Below are positions 56,960 through 64,000 of a stretch of DNA of 64,000 nucleotides, piece by piece; the stretch's first letter is position 1, and each line of letters starts with the position of its first letter. Source of the stretch: Candidatus Manganitrophaceae bacterium (GTDB lineage: Bacteria; Nitrospirota; Nitrospiria; SBBL01; Manganitrophaceae); NCBI GenBank assembly GCA_016200325.1, contig JACQEZ010000019.1, forward strand, positions 310,001 through 374,000, in the 5' to 3' direction. The translations under genes and the position numbers were made by a program. The notes below the pieces were generated by a model. It was not told the DNA's origin, ran no database searches, and worked only from the letters and a program-made list of their open reading frames with translations.

Positions 56960-59545
56960 ATGCAACGGAAGGTATCCCTCCAGGGGAGTCGGGTTTCTCT
57001 TTCTTGGTTCATCCCCCTCTTCATCGGATCCCTGCTCCTCACCGCCTGCGGCGGCGGAGGGGGGGGCGGGAAGAGCAGCGGAGCACCGGCGGCGGCGATG
57101 GGAACCGCTTCGGGCAAGTTGAGCATCCCGCCGAACAATACGGTCGAGGTCGAGCCGAACGACAGCATCGCGCAGCCCCAGCCGATTTCCAGCCCGATCG
57201 CCGTTGCGGGAAGCGCCTCCATCAGCGATCCGGGCGCCACCCTCCCGACCAGCGACGGGGAGGTCCGCCTCCCCGACATCTTCAAGCTCACTGCGGCCGG
57301 TCCGGTCCGGATCACTCTCAGCATCGCGGCGAACGATCTCGACAAAAATGATTTGGACCTCGTTTTGATGGACACCACCGGCAAAGTGGTCGATTCGTCG
57401 GCCGGATTGACCGAAACCGAGTTGATTGAAACGACCGCCGGCGGCGATTTTCTCGTCGGGGTCGTCGCCTTCGCCGGAACCAGCGCCTATGTCCTCAACG
57501 TCGCGCCGATCGGCAGCTTGTCGACCGCCGGAGAGGCGGTTCCGCCCGGGGCCGACTTTGTTCCGGGAGAGGTGCTGGTGAAGCTGAAGCAGACGGGACC
57601 CGGGGCGAAGGAGAAAAGCGCATCGCTCGCCGCCCGGCACCGGCTGGTGCAAAAGCAATCACTCCCGCAGGGGGTCGAACGGATGCAGGCGACCCTCCCC
57701 TCCCTTTTGCTAAAGAACGGAACCGCGGTCCGATTGAAAATAAAAACGGCGAAGAGCGCGGCGAATGAATTAAAAGCGCTCACCCTGGCGACGATTCAGC
57801 ACCTTCAAGCGGACCCGGAGGTCGCCTATGCCGAGGCAAACTTCCTCCGAAGGCCCTCCGCCGTGCCGGTCCCGAACGACACCCACTATCCGCTCCAATG
57901 GGATTTCGCCCTGATGAACCTTTCACAGGCATGGGAGGTGACGACCGGAAGCGACGACATCATCGTGGCGGTCATCGATACCGGGGTGCTGCACCATCCC
58001 GATCTGGAGTCGCGGCTGATCGCCGGATATGATTTCATCAGCGACCCGGCGACGGCGGGCGACGGGAACGGCCTCGATGCCGACCCGACCGATGTCGGCG
58101 ACGATCCGAAGCACCAGAGCAGCAGCTTTCACGGCACCCACGTCGCCGGCACCATCGGCGCGGTGACCAACAATGGGATCGGCGTGGCGGGGATCACCTG
58201 GCAGACGAAGATCATGCCGCTGCGTGTCTTGGGCGACGGCGGCGGAAGCGACGCCGATATCGCCCAGGCGATCTATTATGCCGCCGGCCTCTCGAACAGC
58301 TCCGGGACCCTTCCCCCGGCGCCGGCCCGGATCATCAACATGAGCCTCGGCGGTTCCGGCTTCAGCCAGACGATGCAAGATGCAATCACCGCGGCGCGAA
58401 ACGCGAATGTGATCGTCGTCGCCGCGGCGGGAAATGAGAACAGCAGCGCCCCCAGTTCCCCCGCCAGTCTCGAAGGGGTGATTTCGGTCTCGGCGGTCGA
58501 TATTAATTCGAAAAAAGCCCCCTATTCCAACTACGGCCGGACGGTCGACGTCGCCGCCCCCGGCGGAAACACCGCCGTCGACCTCAACGGAGATGGATTC
58601 CCCGACGGGATCTTAAGCACGCTCGGCGACGACAGCGGCCAGTTCTTCTATCGCTTCTACCAGGGGACCTCGATGGCGGCCCCCCATGTGGCGGGGGTGC
58701 TGGCGTTGATGCTGGCGGTGAATCCGAAACTCACCCCGGTCGATATCGATCAGCTCCTCGCCGGCACCCACCCGTCGACGACGCAGCGGATCACGCGGGA
58801 CCTGGGGCTTCCCGGCCGGGATGATTTTTACGGACATGGACTGATCGATGCCGCCCTGGCGGTGCAGGCGGCCAAGGCGGTTCCCGGCGGGGGAACGCAA
58901 ACCATCCCGACCGGCTCGATTCTGACCGTCTCGACCCCGGTGCTCGATTTCAGCAATTACATCAGCACCCTCCAGATCGACATTAAAAATGCCGGCATCG
59001 GGACGCTCCAGGTGACCGGGGTCTCGGCCGACGCCCCCTGGCTGACCGTCACGCCGGCCTCCGGGACCACGCCGCTGACGATCAGCGCCACCGTCGATCG
59101 GACCTCACTGCCGTCGGGAAGTCAGACGGCGACGATCACGATCACCTCGGACGCCTCGCAAGGGAGCCGGACGGCGACGGTCGAGGTCCGGATGTCGGTC
59201 GGCGGGGCGACCGAGGGGAACGTCGGGACGGTTTTTGTCCTCGTCATCAACAAGGAGACGCTGGAGACGGTCGACGAAGCGCAGACGACCGCCGACCAGC
59301 ATTATGCTTATACCACCCCTCAGACACCGGCCGGCACCTATCTGATCGCCGCCGGGACCGATCGAGACGGCGACGGCGTGATTTGCGACAACGAAGATGC
59401 CTGCGGCTTCTTCCCGGACGATGTCACCGTGAAACCGGGGGAAGATCTTCCGAATATCAACTTTTCGGTCGGAGAGCTCGCCTCTCCCCAATCGGTCCGA
59501 TCGGCGGCCGGCCTTCAAGGCAAGAAACTGAGGCGGCTCCATTGA
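56960..59545 (+). CDS. Subtilisin-like (S8) protease lipoprotein
   Basis: An 861-residue secreted protease. A lipoprotein signal (FIGSLLLTACGGGGGGG, Cys about residue 30) is followed by a pre-peptidase-like region (about 50-190), a propeptide-like segment (LVKLKQTGPGAKEKSASLAA), then the peptidase domain: IIVAVIDTGVLHHPDL (Asp), SFHGTHVAGTIGAVTN (His) and YQGTSMAAPHVAGVLAL (Ser). A BACON-like beta domain (about 660-780) and a C-terminal beta domain follow. I chose the start at 56960, where the signal peptide begins properly. The next gene codes for a PrcB-like lipoprotein. Confidence 0.9.
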   Translation: MQRKVSLQGSRVSLSWFIPLFIGSLLLTACGGGGGGGKSSGAPAAAMGTASGKLSIPPNNTVEVEPNDSIAQPQPISSPIAVAGSASISDPGATLPTSDGEVRLPDIFKLTAAGPVRITLSIAANDLDKNDLDLVLMDTTGKVVDSSAGLTETELIETTAGGDFLVGVVAFAGTSAYVLNVAPIGSLSTAGEAVPPGADFVPGEVLVKLKQTGPGAKEKSASLAARHRLVQKQSLPQGVERMQATLPSLLLKNGTAVRLKIKTAKSAANELKALTLATIQHLQADPEVAYAEANFLRRPSAVPVPNDTHYPLQWDFALMNLSQAWEVTTGSDDIIVAVIDTGVLHHPDLESRLIAGYDFISDPATAGDGNGLDADPTDVGDDPKHQSSSFHGTHVAGTIGAVTNNGIGVAGITWQTKIMPLRVLGDGGGSDADIAQAIYYAAGLSNSSGTLPPAPARIINMSLGGSGFSQTMQDAITAARNANVIVVAAAGNENSSAPSSPASLEGVISVSAVDINSKKAPYSNYGRTVDVAAPGGNTAVDLNGDGFPDGILSTLGDDSGQFFYRFYQGTSMAAPHVAGVLALMLAVNPKLTPVDIDQLLAGTHPSTTQRITRDLGLPGRDDFYGHGLIDAALAVQAAKAVPGGGTQTIPTGSILTVSTPVLDFSNYISTLQIDIKNAGIGTLQVTGVSADAPWLTVTPASGTTPLTISATVDRTSLPSGSQTATITITSDASQGSRTATVEVRMSVGGATEGNVGTVFVLVINKETLETVDEAQTTADQHYAYTTPQTPAGTYLIAAGTDRDGDGVICDNEDACGFFPDDVTVKPGEDLPNINFSVGELASPQSVRSAAGLQGKKLRRLH

Positions 59546-59556
59546 GTTTTTTTTCT

Positions 59557-60093
59557 GTGAAGAAGACGACCGCGAGCGCCTTCCGGAGCACCGCCCGGCC
59601 GCTTTGGATTGTTTGGACGATCTTACTCGCTCTGGCCGCCTGTGCGGCCTCTAAAATGGACTATGCCACGATCGATCAAGGGATCACTTCGGGAAAGCGC
59701 GCTTCGTCCCCCTCCGTCGAGGTGATCGGCGACCGGGCCGCTTTTGAGCGGCTCGTCACGGAGATCCACTCCGATCGGCTCCCCCCGGCGCCCCTCCCCG
59801 ACATCGATTTTCAACAATGGTGGGCCGTTTTTATCTCTCTTGGGGAGAAACCTTCAGCGGGATATCGGTTAAAGATCGCGGAGGTGACCCGCGCCAAAGA
59901 GACGGTGCGGGTGAAAATAGAGACGGCGGCCCCCTCCCCGGGCGACCTTCAGGCGGCGGTGATGACCGCGCCGTTTGCCCTGATCAAAATAAAAAAGGAG
60001 CCGGCGGTCAAAAAAGTGGCGTTGATCGATGCCGACAACAACGTCATCGGGGAATACGCCGTCCCCGTCGAGACGCCGGGACCGAACGACTGA
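59557..60093 (+). CDS. PrcB_C-like lipoprotein
   Basis: A 178-residue protein beginning with GTG at 59557 (VKKTTASAFRSTARP). A lipoprotein signal ends LLALAACAAS. The core has FQQWWAVFISLGEKPSAGYR then LKIAEVTR, the pattern of the PrcB C-terminal domain (W-A-V-F...GEKPSGGY). PrcB in spirochaetes helps the PrcA/PrcP protease complex (dentilisin), also a subtilisin-type enzyme. This gene starts 12 bp after the S8 protease gene ends, so a protease-helper role is a reasonable inference. GTG start without strong ribosome site; coupled translation is likely. Confidence 0.75.
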   Translation: MKKTTASAFRSTARPLWIVWTILLALAACAASKMDYATIDQGITSGKRASSPSVEVIGDRAAFERLVTEIHSDRLPPAPLPDIDFQQWWAVFISLGEKPSAGYRLKIAEVTRAKETVRVKIETAAPSPGDLQAAVMTAPFALIKIKKEPAVKKVALIDADNNVIGEYAVPVETPGPND

Positions 60094-60427
60094 CCCACCG
60101 CATCCATTGCAATGTAATCTCCCTCACCCTTCTGTTTTTTCTTGCTTATCCGGCCTTGTCTGTGATACCTTTACGTCAGTTTCATGAACCACGAGGCGGA
60201 ATCCGCTTAGTTTGATCCCTCCTCAGAAGCGGGTTCATCCACTCCCATCGATGGACTCTTACACTTCACACGGTTCTTAAAACCCGAGCAGAAATGGGCC
60301 ACCGCGGCGCCATGCTTCTACCCTTCTATCTAATAGCTAAATTTAGATAGCTGCGGAGAGCGCCCCGTTGGGATTTTGCTTGCCACGCGGGGACCGCGGT
60401 CCCTCACTTGTTAAATTAGGAGATTGA
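60094..60427. other. Intergenic region and leader of the DEAD-box helicase gene
   Basis: About 335 bp. It contains an inverted repeat CTATCTAA (60325-60332) / TTAGATAG (60342-60349) and a perfect 14-bp palindrome GGGACCGCGGTCCC (60390-60403). AGGAG sits 5 nt before the ATG at 60428. These lie in the probable 5' leader of the helicase mRNA, a place where RNA-helicase and cold-shock genes are often controlled. No clear -35/-10 pair is visible. Confidence 0.6.
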
Positions 60428-61666
60428 ATGTCATTCGAAAGTCTGGGGCTTGCCCCCGAAATTATTCGCGCCGTTAAATCACGCGGCTATGAAACCCCTA
60501 CACCGATTCAGGCTCAAGCGATTCCGGCGATCATGACCGGGAGAGACCTCACCGGTTGCGCCCAGACCGGCACCGGCAAGACCGCCGGATTCACCCTGCC
60601 GATTTTGCATCGCCTTCGCGAAGGAAAATCGCCGTCGCTTCGGGCGCTGGTGTTGGTGCCGACCCGAGAGCTGGCGGCCCAGGTCGACGACAGCATCCGC
60701 ACCTACGGCCGGTTCCTTCGGTTGAAAACCGAGGTGGTCTTCGGCGGCGTCGGCATCCGTCCGCAGAAAGATTCGCTTCGCCGCGGGGTCGATATCCTTG
60801 TCGCCACACCGGGACGGCTCCAAGACCATATGCGCCAAGGAACGGTCAACTTTAAAAATCTGGAAGTGCTCGTTCTCGACGAGGCCGACCGGATGCTCGA
60901 CATGGGATTTCTCCCTGCGATTCAGGCGATCCTCAAGCACCTTCCGAAAGACCGGCAGACCCTCTTCTTCTCGGCCACCCTTTCGGGAGAGGTGAAGAAG
61001 CTCGCCGATCAAATCCTAACCGATCCCCACGAGATTGAAGTGGCGCGACAGGGAACGCCGGCGGAAGGGGTTCGCCAGGTGGTCTATCCGGTCGATTCCT
61101 CCAGAAAGCGCGACCTGCTGGTCCACCTGATGGATCAGGAGAAGATGAGCCAGGTGCTCGTCTTCACCCGGACGAAACACCGTGCGAACGACCTTGCCAC
61201 CCATCTGATGAAAAAGGGAAAGAGCGTCGCCGCCCTTCACAGCGATAAGAGCCAGGGAGCGCGGACCCAGGCGCTGGAGCAGTTCCGGCGGGGGAAGATC
61301 CAGGTGCTCGTGGCGACCAACATCGCCGCGCGCGGGCTGGATGTCAAAGGGATCACGCACGTGGTGAACTATGAAATGCCGGAGGCGCCGGAGGATTATG
61401 TCCACCGGATCGGGCGAACCGCCCGCGCCAAGGGAACGGGGGACGCGATCTCGCTGATGGCCCCCACAGAGCGGGGAAGCCTTCGCGACATCGAGCGGCT
61501 GATCGGCTCCCGCATTCCGCAGGTGCTCGTCGCCGGGTTCGAAGTGAAAGAGCCGGCGGCCGGTGCCGCCAAACCGAAGTCGGATAAAAAGCCGTTCCAG
61601 GCACGTCGCAAAAAAGAGGGCGGCTGGAAAGAGACCGATTTCAAAAAGCGCCCGAAACGGTGGTAG
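60428..61666 (+). CDS. rhlE: DEAD-box RNA helicase (RhlE type)
   Basis: A 412-residue helicase beginning MSFESLGLAPEIIRAVKSRG. Motifs in order: Q motif (TPIQAQAIP), AQTGTGKTAGF (I), PTRELAAQVD (Ia), TPGRLQDH (Ib), VLDEADRMLD (II), FFSATLSGE (III), HSDKSQGARTQALEQF (IV), ATNIAARGLDVKGITHVVNY (V) and HRIGRTARAKG (VI). The C-terminal tail is short and basic (KKPFQARRKKEGGWKETDF). It unwinds RNA in ribosome assembly and decay. The leader contains palindromes. Confidence 0.95.
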   Translation: MSFESLGLAPEIIRAVKSRGYETPTPIQAQAIPAIMTGRDLTGCAQTGTGKTAGFTLPILHRLREGKSPSLRALVLVPTRELAAQVDDSIRTYGRFLRLKTEVVFGGVGIRPQKDSLRRGVDILVATPGRLQDHMRQGTVNFKNLEVLVLDEADRMLDMGFLPAIQAILKHLPKDRQTLFFSATLSGEVKKLADQILTDPHEIEVARQGTPAEGVRQVVYPVDSSRKRDLLVHLMDQEKMSQVLVFTRTKHRANDLATHLMKKGKSVAALHSDKSQGARTQALEQFRRGKIQVLVATNIAARGLDVKGITHVVNYEMPEAPEDYVHRIGRTARAKGTGDAISLMAPTERGSLRDIERLIGSRIPQVLVAGFEVKEPAAGAAKPKSDKKPFQARRKKEGGWKETDFKKRPKRW

Positions 61667-61671
61667 GATCC

Positions 61672-61725
61672 TCCGGATCGGGGGATGAAAATCGTATTGA
61701 CTTCATCCCCCGATCCGGATAAAAT
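61672..61725 (+). promoter_or_regulatory. Promoter embedded in an 18-bp inverted repeat
   Basis: TCCGGATCG (61672-61680) plus GGGGATGAA (61681-61689) forms an 18-bp left arm. The right arm TTCATCCCCCGATCCGGA (61702-61719) is its exact complement, loop 12 nt. TTGACT (61697-61702) and TAAAAT (61720-61725) with a 17-bp spacer form a good promoter, whose spacer is the right arm. It faces the 58-residue gene and directly follows the helicase stop, so the hairpin could also act as a weak terminator. There is no T run after it. Confidence 0.7.
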
Positions 61726-61782
61726 CTGGGCTTTTTGAACGCCTAGATCGACGATGCACAATAACGAAACCAGGAGAAAGAA

Positions 61783-61959
61783 ATGGCAGTTTTGATCAGA
61801 AAGTATAAATTACCCTCGGGCCAGCTGAAGGAAGATCGGATCACCGAACAGGATCGGATCGACCGGTACCTCGGGATGTTCGACCGGAATGACCTCAAGC
61901 AGATTCAGGCCGGACAGAAAGTCATGATCGAAAAAGACGAGTGGCAGCTTCTCCCCTAA
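61783..61959 (+). CDS. 58-residue protein of unknown function
   Basis: Reads MAVLIRKYKLPSGQLKEDRI, then TEQDRIDRYLGMFDRNDLKQ and IQAGQKVMIEKDEWQLLP. AGGAGAAAG precedes the ATG and its own promoter lies upstream, so it is a real gene despite its size. Sequence is charged and soluble, with one helix pair (DRIDRYLGMF, NDLKQIQAGQ). I do not recognise a family. A role near RNA metabolism is suggested only by the helicase next door. Confidence 0.75.
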   Translation: MAVLIRKYKLPSGQLKEDRITEQDRIDRYLGMFDRNDLKQIQAGQKVMIEKDEWQLLP

Positions 61960-62134
61960 CGCCCTCCCCTCTCACTCATCCTCATTCTCACATGACGCTC
62001 CGGCATCGACGAAGAAAATGCGCTCTGAGACAGACACGGCAACCGGAAGCGGGCGAAGGGTTTAAGAGAAAGCGCAACGGCCGAGGCAGACGCCCCGGCC
62101 GTTTTTATTTAAAACCAGAGACGCTCGCATCCCT

Positions 62135-62668
62135 TTATCGATGCCTGAGCCTGGCCTGCCTGAGCGTTGCTTGATGGACCATGCAGAAATCGGCGCTCTT
62201 TCGGTCGATTTCATCCAGAGAACTCGAGAGATGCATAACACACTTCGGATTCTCGCAAGGGTCGAATGGATAGGTCCGTCCCAGCGCATGCACCCCCTCT
62301 TTGAGCAGCCGCGTCCGAAAAAGTGAATCGTCTTCCGGGGCGCGCTCCACCCCGGGATGAAGCGGCGCGAGGGAGACGATGGCGACGCGATCGACCCGAT
62401 CGACCTCCGCCAGCACCGGATCCGACTCAGGATTGTAGAGGGGCGCGTCGACGATCCCCAACCGCCGCTCCTCTTCCCCCCGTCCCGCTTCCAACACCCG
62501 AAGAAAAATCGAAGAGCGAAACTCATTCCGATTCCGATCATACGCCCCCTCCGGAATCGTCAAAGAATCGCCAATCCAGACCTCCCCGCCAAACCGAAGG
62601 GCAATCTCTTCCCTTAGAAAATCGAGCAGCCCTTTCGGAACCGCATCAAATGGGAGAAGGGAGATCAC
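62135..62668 (-). CDS. Archaemetzincin homologue with a destroyed zinc site
   Basis: A 177-residue protein with the archaemetzincin pattern around the expected active site: KEGVHALGRTYPFDPCENPK then CVMHLSSSLDEIDRKSADFC. Active members read HExxHxxGxxHC at this point. Here the first His stays, but Glu is Ala, the second His is Arg and the third His is Asp (HALGRTYPFDPC). The cysteines of the second zinc site (C-x4-C ... C) are kept. The fold may persist without peptidase activity. No other copy is in the window. Confidence 0.8.
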   Translation of the reverse strand: MISLLPFDAVPKGLLDFLREEIALRFGGEVWIGDSLTIPEGAYDRNRNEFRSSIFLRVLEAGRGEEERRLGIVDAPLYNPESDPVLAEVDRVDRVAIVSLAPLHPGVERAPEDDSLFRTRLLKEGVHALGRTYPFDPCENPKCVMHLSSSLDEIDRKSADFCMVHQATLRQARLRHR

Positions 62669-62765
62669 AATACACCTCCTAAAGAGATGGAATTGAGGGT
62701 CTAATCAAAGAGACGACGTGTCGCTGACGCACTCTGTTACCTACTCTGAAACCTCGCCATCCGCC

Positions 62766-63617
62766 TCACGCCGCCTTATAAGTAACCACCCGCCCCCAAA
62801 GACTCTTCGTCCCCCAAATCCCCGACCGGAGCGACTCCAGCTGAACGATTTGACTGTGATCGACGAAAAGGTTCACCTCCGGCCCATAATTTTTGATATA
62901 CCAGGCAAACACCTCCGGATCAGCCGCTTCAAACATCGGCTTCTCCAGCCCCAGGCCGCGAACAATCTTGGCGACGACATCGATCCGCCAGGTCGGCACA
63001 TTCTCGGTGATCCCCTCCGACTCGATCATAATCATGTAAGCCCCCGCATCGATGAACCGCTTCGCCTGCAGGATCGCCCACTCCGGATCGCGCGTCCCCT
63101 CCGCCTGCAGCTCCGCGGAAGCGGTTGCCCCGCCGGCGCCGAACTGAATCCCGACCTCCGGCTTCGCCTTCATCCCCGCTTTTTGGACTTTCTCGACCAA
63201 CCGGAGAAGATCATCGGTCGGGAGGGTGATGAAGCCGGCCGAGATCTCGATGATGTCGAATCCGAGCGCTTTGCACTCGCGGATGTAGTTCTCCACCGCC
63301 TGCGGGCCTTGGGTCAATATATGCTCGATAAACCCGCCGGTGGAGACGAGCACATCATAGGAGTGGCAGAGGTCGAGCAGCTCTTTGACGGCGCGCCGCG
63401 GCATCAGAGAGAAGGAGCCACCGGCAAACTTGAGGGCATCGACGTAGGCGCTCATCGTTTCCAGAACGTCTTGGAGATACCGCTTTCCCATCGGCGTGTA
63501 ATACGGCCCCCGGATCTCGGTGACGCCGCGCGGGCGGGGCTTGCTCGGGCGGTCGTTCAACCGCAAAAACGAAAAGGCCCGTTCATCTTCTTTTTTTTGT
63601 TGTTGTGGTTCAGCCAT
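62766..63617 (-). CDS. comA: Phosphosulfolactate synthase (ComA) family protein
   Basis: A 283-residue TIM-barrel protein: RPRGVTEIRGPYYTPMGKRY, YVDALKFAGGSFSLMPRRAV, VLVSTGGFIEHILTQGPQAV, then ISAGFITLPTDDLLRLVEKV and EVGIQFGAGGATASAEL. Members make phosphosulfolactate from PEP and sulfite for coenzyme M or sulfolactate synthesis; a plant branch (HSA32) has a heat-tolerance role. In a bacterium without methanogenesis the role is uncertain. The N-terminal 20 residues are charged and probably disordered. Confidence 0.88.
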   Translation of the reverse strand: MAEPQQQKKEDERAFSFLRLNDRPSKPRPRGVTEIRGPYYTPMGKRYLQDVLETMSAYVDALKFAGGSFSLMPRRAVKELLDLCHSYDVLVSTGGFIEHILTQGPQAVENYIRECKALGFDIIEISAGFITLPTDDLLRLVEKVQKAGMKAKPEVGIQFGAGGATASAELQAEGTRDPEWAILQAKRFIDAGAYMIMIESEGITENVPTWRIDVVAKIVRGLGLEKPMFEAADPEVFAWYIKNYGPEVNLFVDHSQIVQLESLRSGIWGTKSLWGRVVTYKAA

Positions 63618-63766
63618 ACTGCCTCCTTCAGATCATTCCCAATGAAATTCCCTTTTTTTATTCTGCCACAGACGAAGCGGGCGCCACAATCGCCCGGAAG
63701 AAGGGGGCGCCGGGCCGATTTATTTTGTGATGGAGAAATTCAGCCGAGATGCGTAGAATAGGCGGG

Positions 63767-64000
63767 ATGAAAAAGCGCCCCGACCAAAAAGCCGAGCGGC
63801 GGCAGCGGGCCGAGGAGATCATCGCCGAGCTCAAGACGCTCTTTCCGCAAGCGAAGATCGTTTTGAACTTTTCCAACCATTGGGAGCTGTTCGTCTCGGT
63901 GGTCCTCTCGGCGCAATGCACCGACAAGATGGTGAACCAGGTCACCGCGACCCTCTTTAAGAAATATAAGACGCTCGACGACTATGTGAATGCCGATCCG
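63767..64000 (+). CDS. nth: Endonuclease III, N-terminal part
   Basis: Seventy-eight codons up to the window edge: MKKRPDQKAERRQRAEEIIA, ELKTLFPQAKIVLNFSNHWE, LFVSVVLSAQCTDKMVNQVT. The start of the helix-hairpin-helix DNA glycosylase fold is evident (SAQCTD). It removes oxidised pyrimidines from DNA. An in-frame ATG at 63749 is an alternative start. The HhH motif, catalytic Lys/Asp and Fe-S cluster lie outside the window. Confidence 0.9.
   Translation, partial: MKKRPDQKAERRQRAEEIIAELKTLFPQAKIVLNFSNHWELFVSVVLSAQCTDKMVNQVTATLFKKYKTLDDYVNADP

Noticed and set aside
1-64000. CRISPR arrays, transposase genes, phage structural genes or rRNA genes
   Set aside because: I looked for regularly spaced repeats and for recognisable transposase, integrase, capsid or ribosomal RNA signals and found none.

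Overview
The window looks like chromosomal DNA of a GC-rich, free-living Gram-negative bacterium. The housekeeping genes are strongly biased to C/G third positions. There are outer-envelope lipoproteins, an EmrAB-type pump, a c-type cytochrome, long PAS/GGDEF/EAL signalling proteins and a ComA-like phosphosulfolactate synthase. Gene content and style suggest a Nitrospirota-like organism, but that is an inference from a few genes: the window holds no rRNA gene or marker that fixes the taxon. Several blocks are clearly more AT-rich than the core and carry defence or toxin-antitoxin genes; these look acquired.

Layout. (1) 0-7.1 kb is an accessory block: the start of an MBL-fold protein, a membrane protein, a truncated HTH antitoxin, then a compact XRE regulator - ImmA/IrrE peptidase - DNA methyltransferase - PaeR7I/XhoI-family endonuclease operon. 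It lies between two imperfect direct repeats and is followed by small membrane proteins and a secreted PLD-type nuclease. (2) 7.4-17 kb holds two large secreted proteins, an AraC-type regulator and a minus-strand operon (VOC protein, quinone reductase, unknown gene, EmrA-like and EmrB-like pump). (3) 17-36 kb is core-like: folate cyclo-ligase, a beta-propeller protein, a macro-domain hydrolase facing a 2H phosphoesterase, a histidine kinase - response regulator - REC/PAS/GGDEF/EAL set, DoxX, a PEGA-like lipoprotein, an M29-like peptidase, a cold-shock gene with an attenuator-like leader, SUI1/YciH, HicBA, YaeQ, DUF2267 and RsmE. (4) 36-51 kb is a second accessory block: strong hairpins, a 2OG-Fe dioxygenase, a cytochrome, two toxin-antitoxin operons whose toxins are both truncated, an Mrr-type nuclease, a degenerate tRNA-Gly, and a type I restriction operon hsdM-hsdS-immA-PIN-hsdR in which hsdS is half-size and carries an in-frame stop. 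Upstream lie a DUF1016 nuclease fragment and a repeated promoter element. (5) 50.4-50.8 kb is an AT-rich intergenic region with 10-bp-phased heptamer arrays. (6) 51-64 kb returns to core-like genes: a zinc-ribbon response regulator, an ankyrin protein, an EAL/HDOD protein, a PNPOx-like protein, a subtilisin-like lipoprotein with a PrcB-like neighbour, a DEAD-box helicase, a 58-residue protein behind a promoter buried in an 18-bp inverted repeat, an archaemetzincin that has lost its active site, ComA-like synthase and the start of endonuclease III.

Best leads for something new: the promoter-bearing repeat found three times in 3 kb, the phased heptamer arrays at 50.5 kb, the toxin/peptidase pair embedded in the type I restriction operon with a half-size hsdS, the leaderless regulator-peptidase control of a PaeR7I-type system, the attenuator-like leader of the cold-shock gene, and a possible ADP-ribose cyclic-phosphate salvage pair at 19-21 kb.
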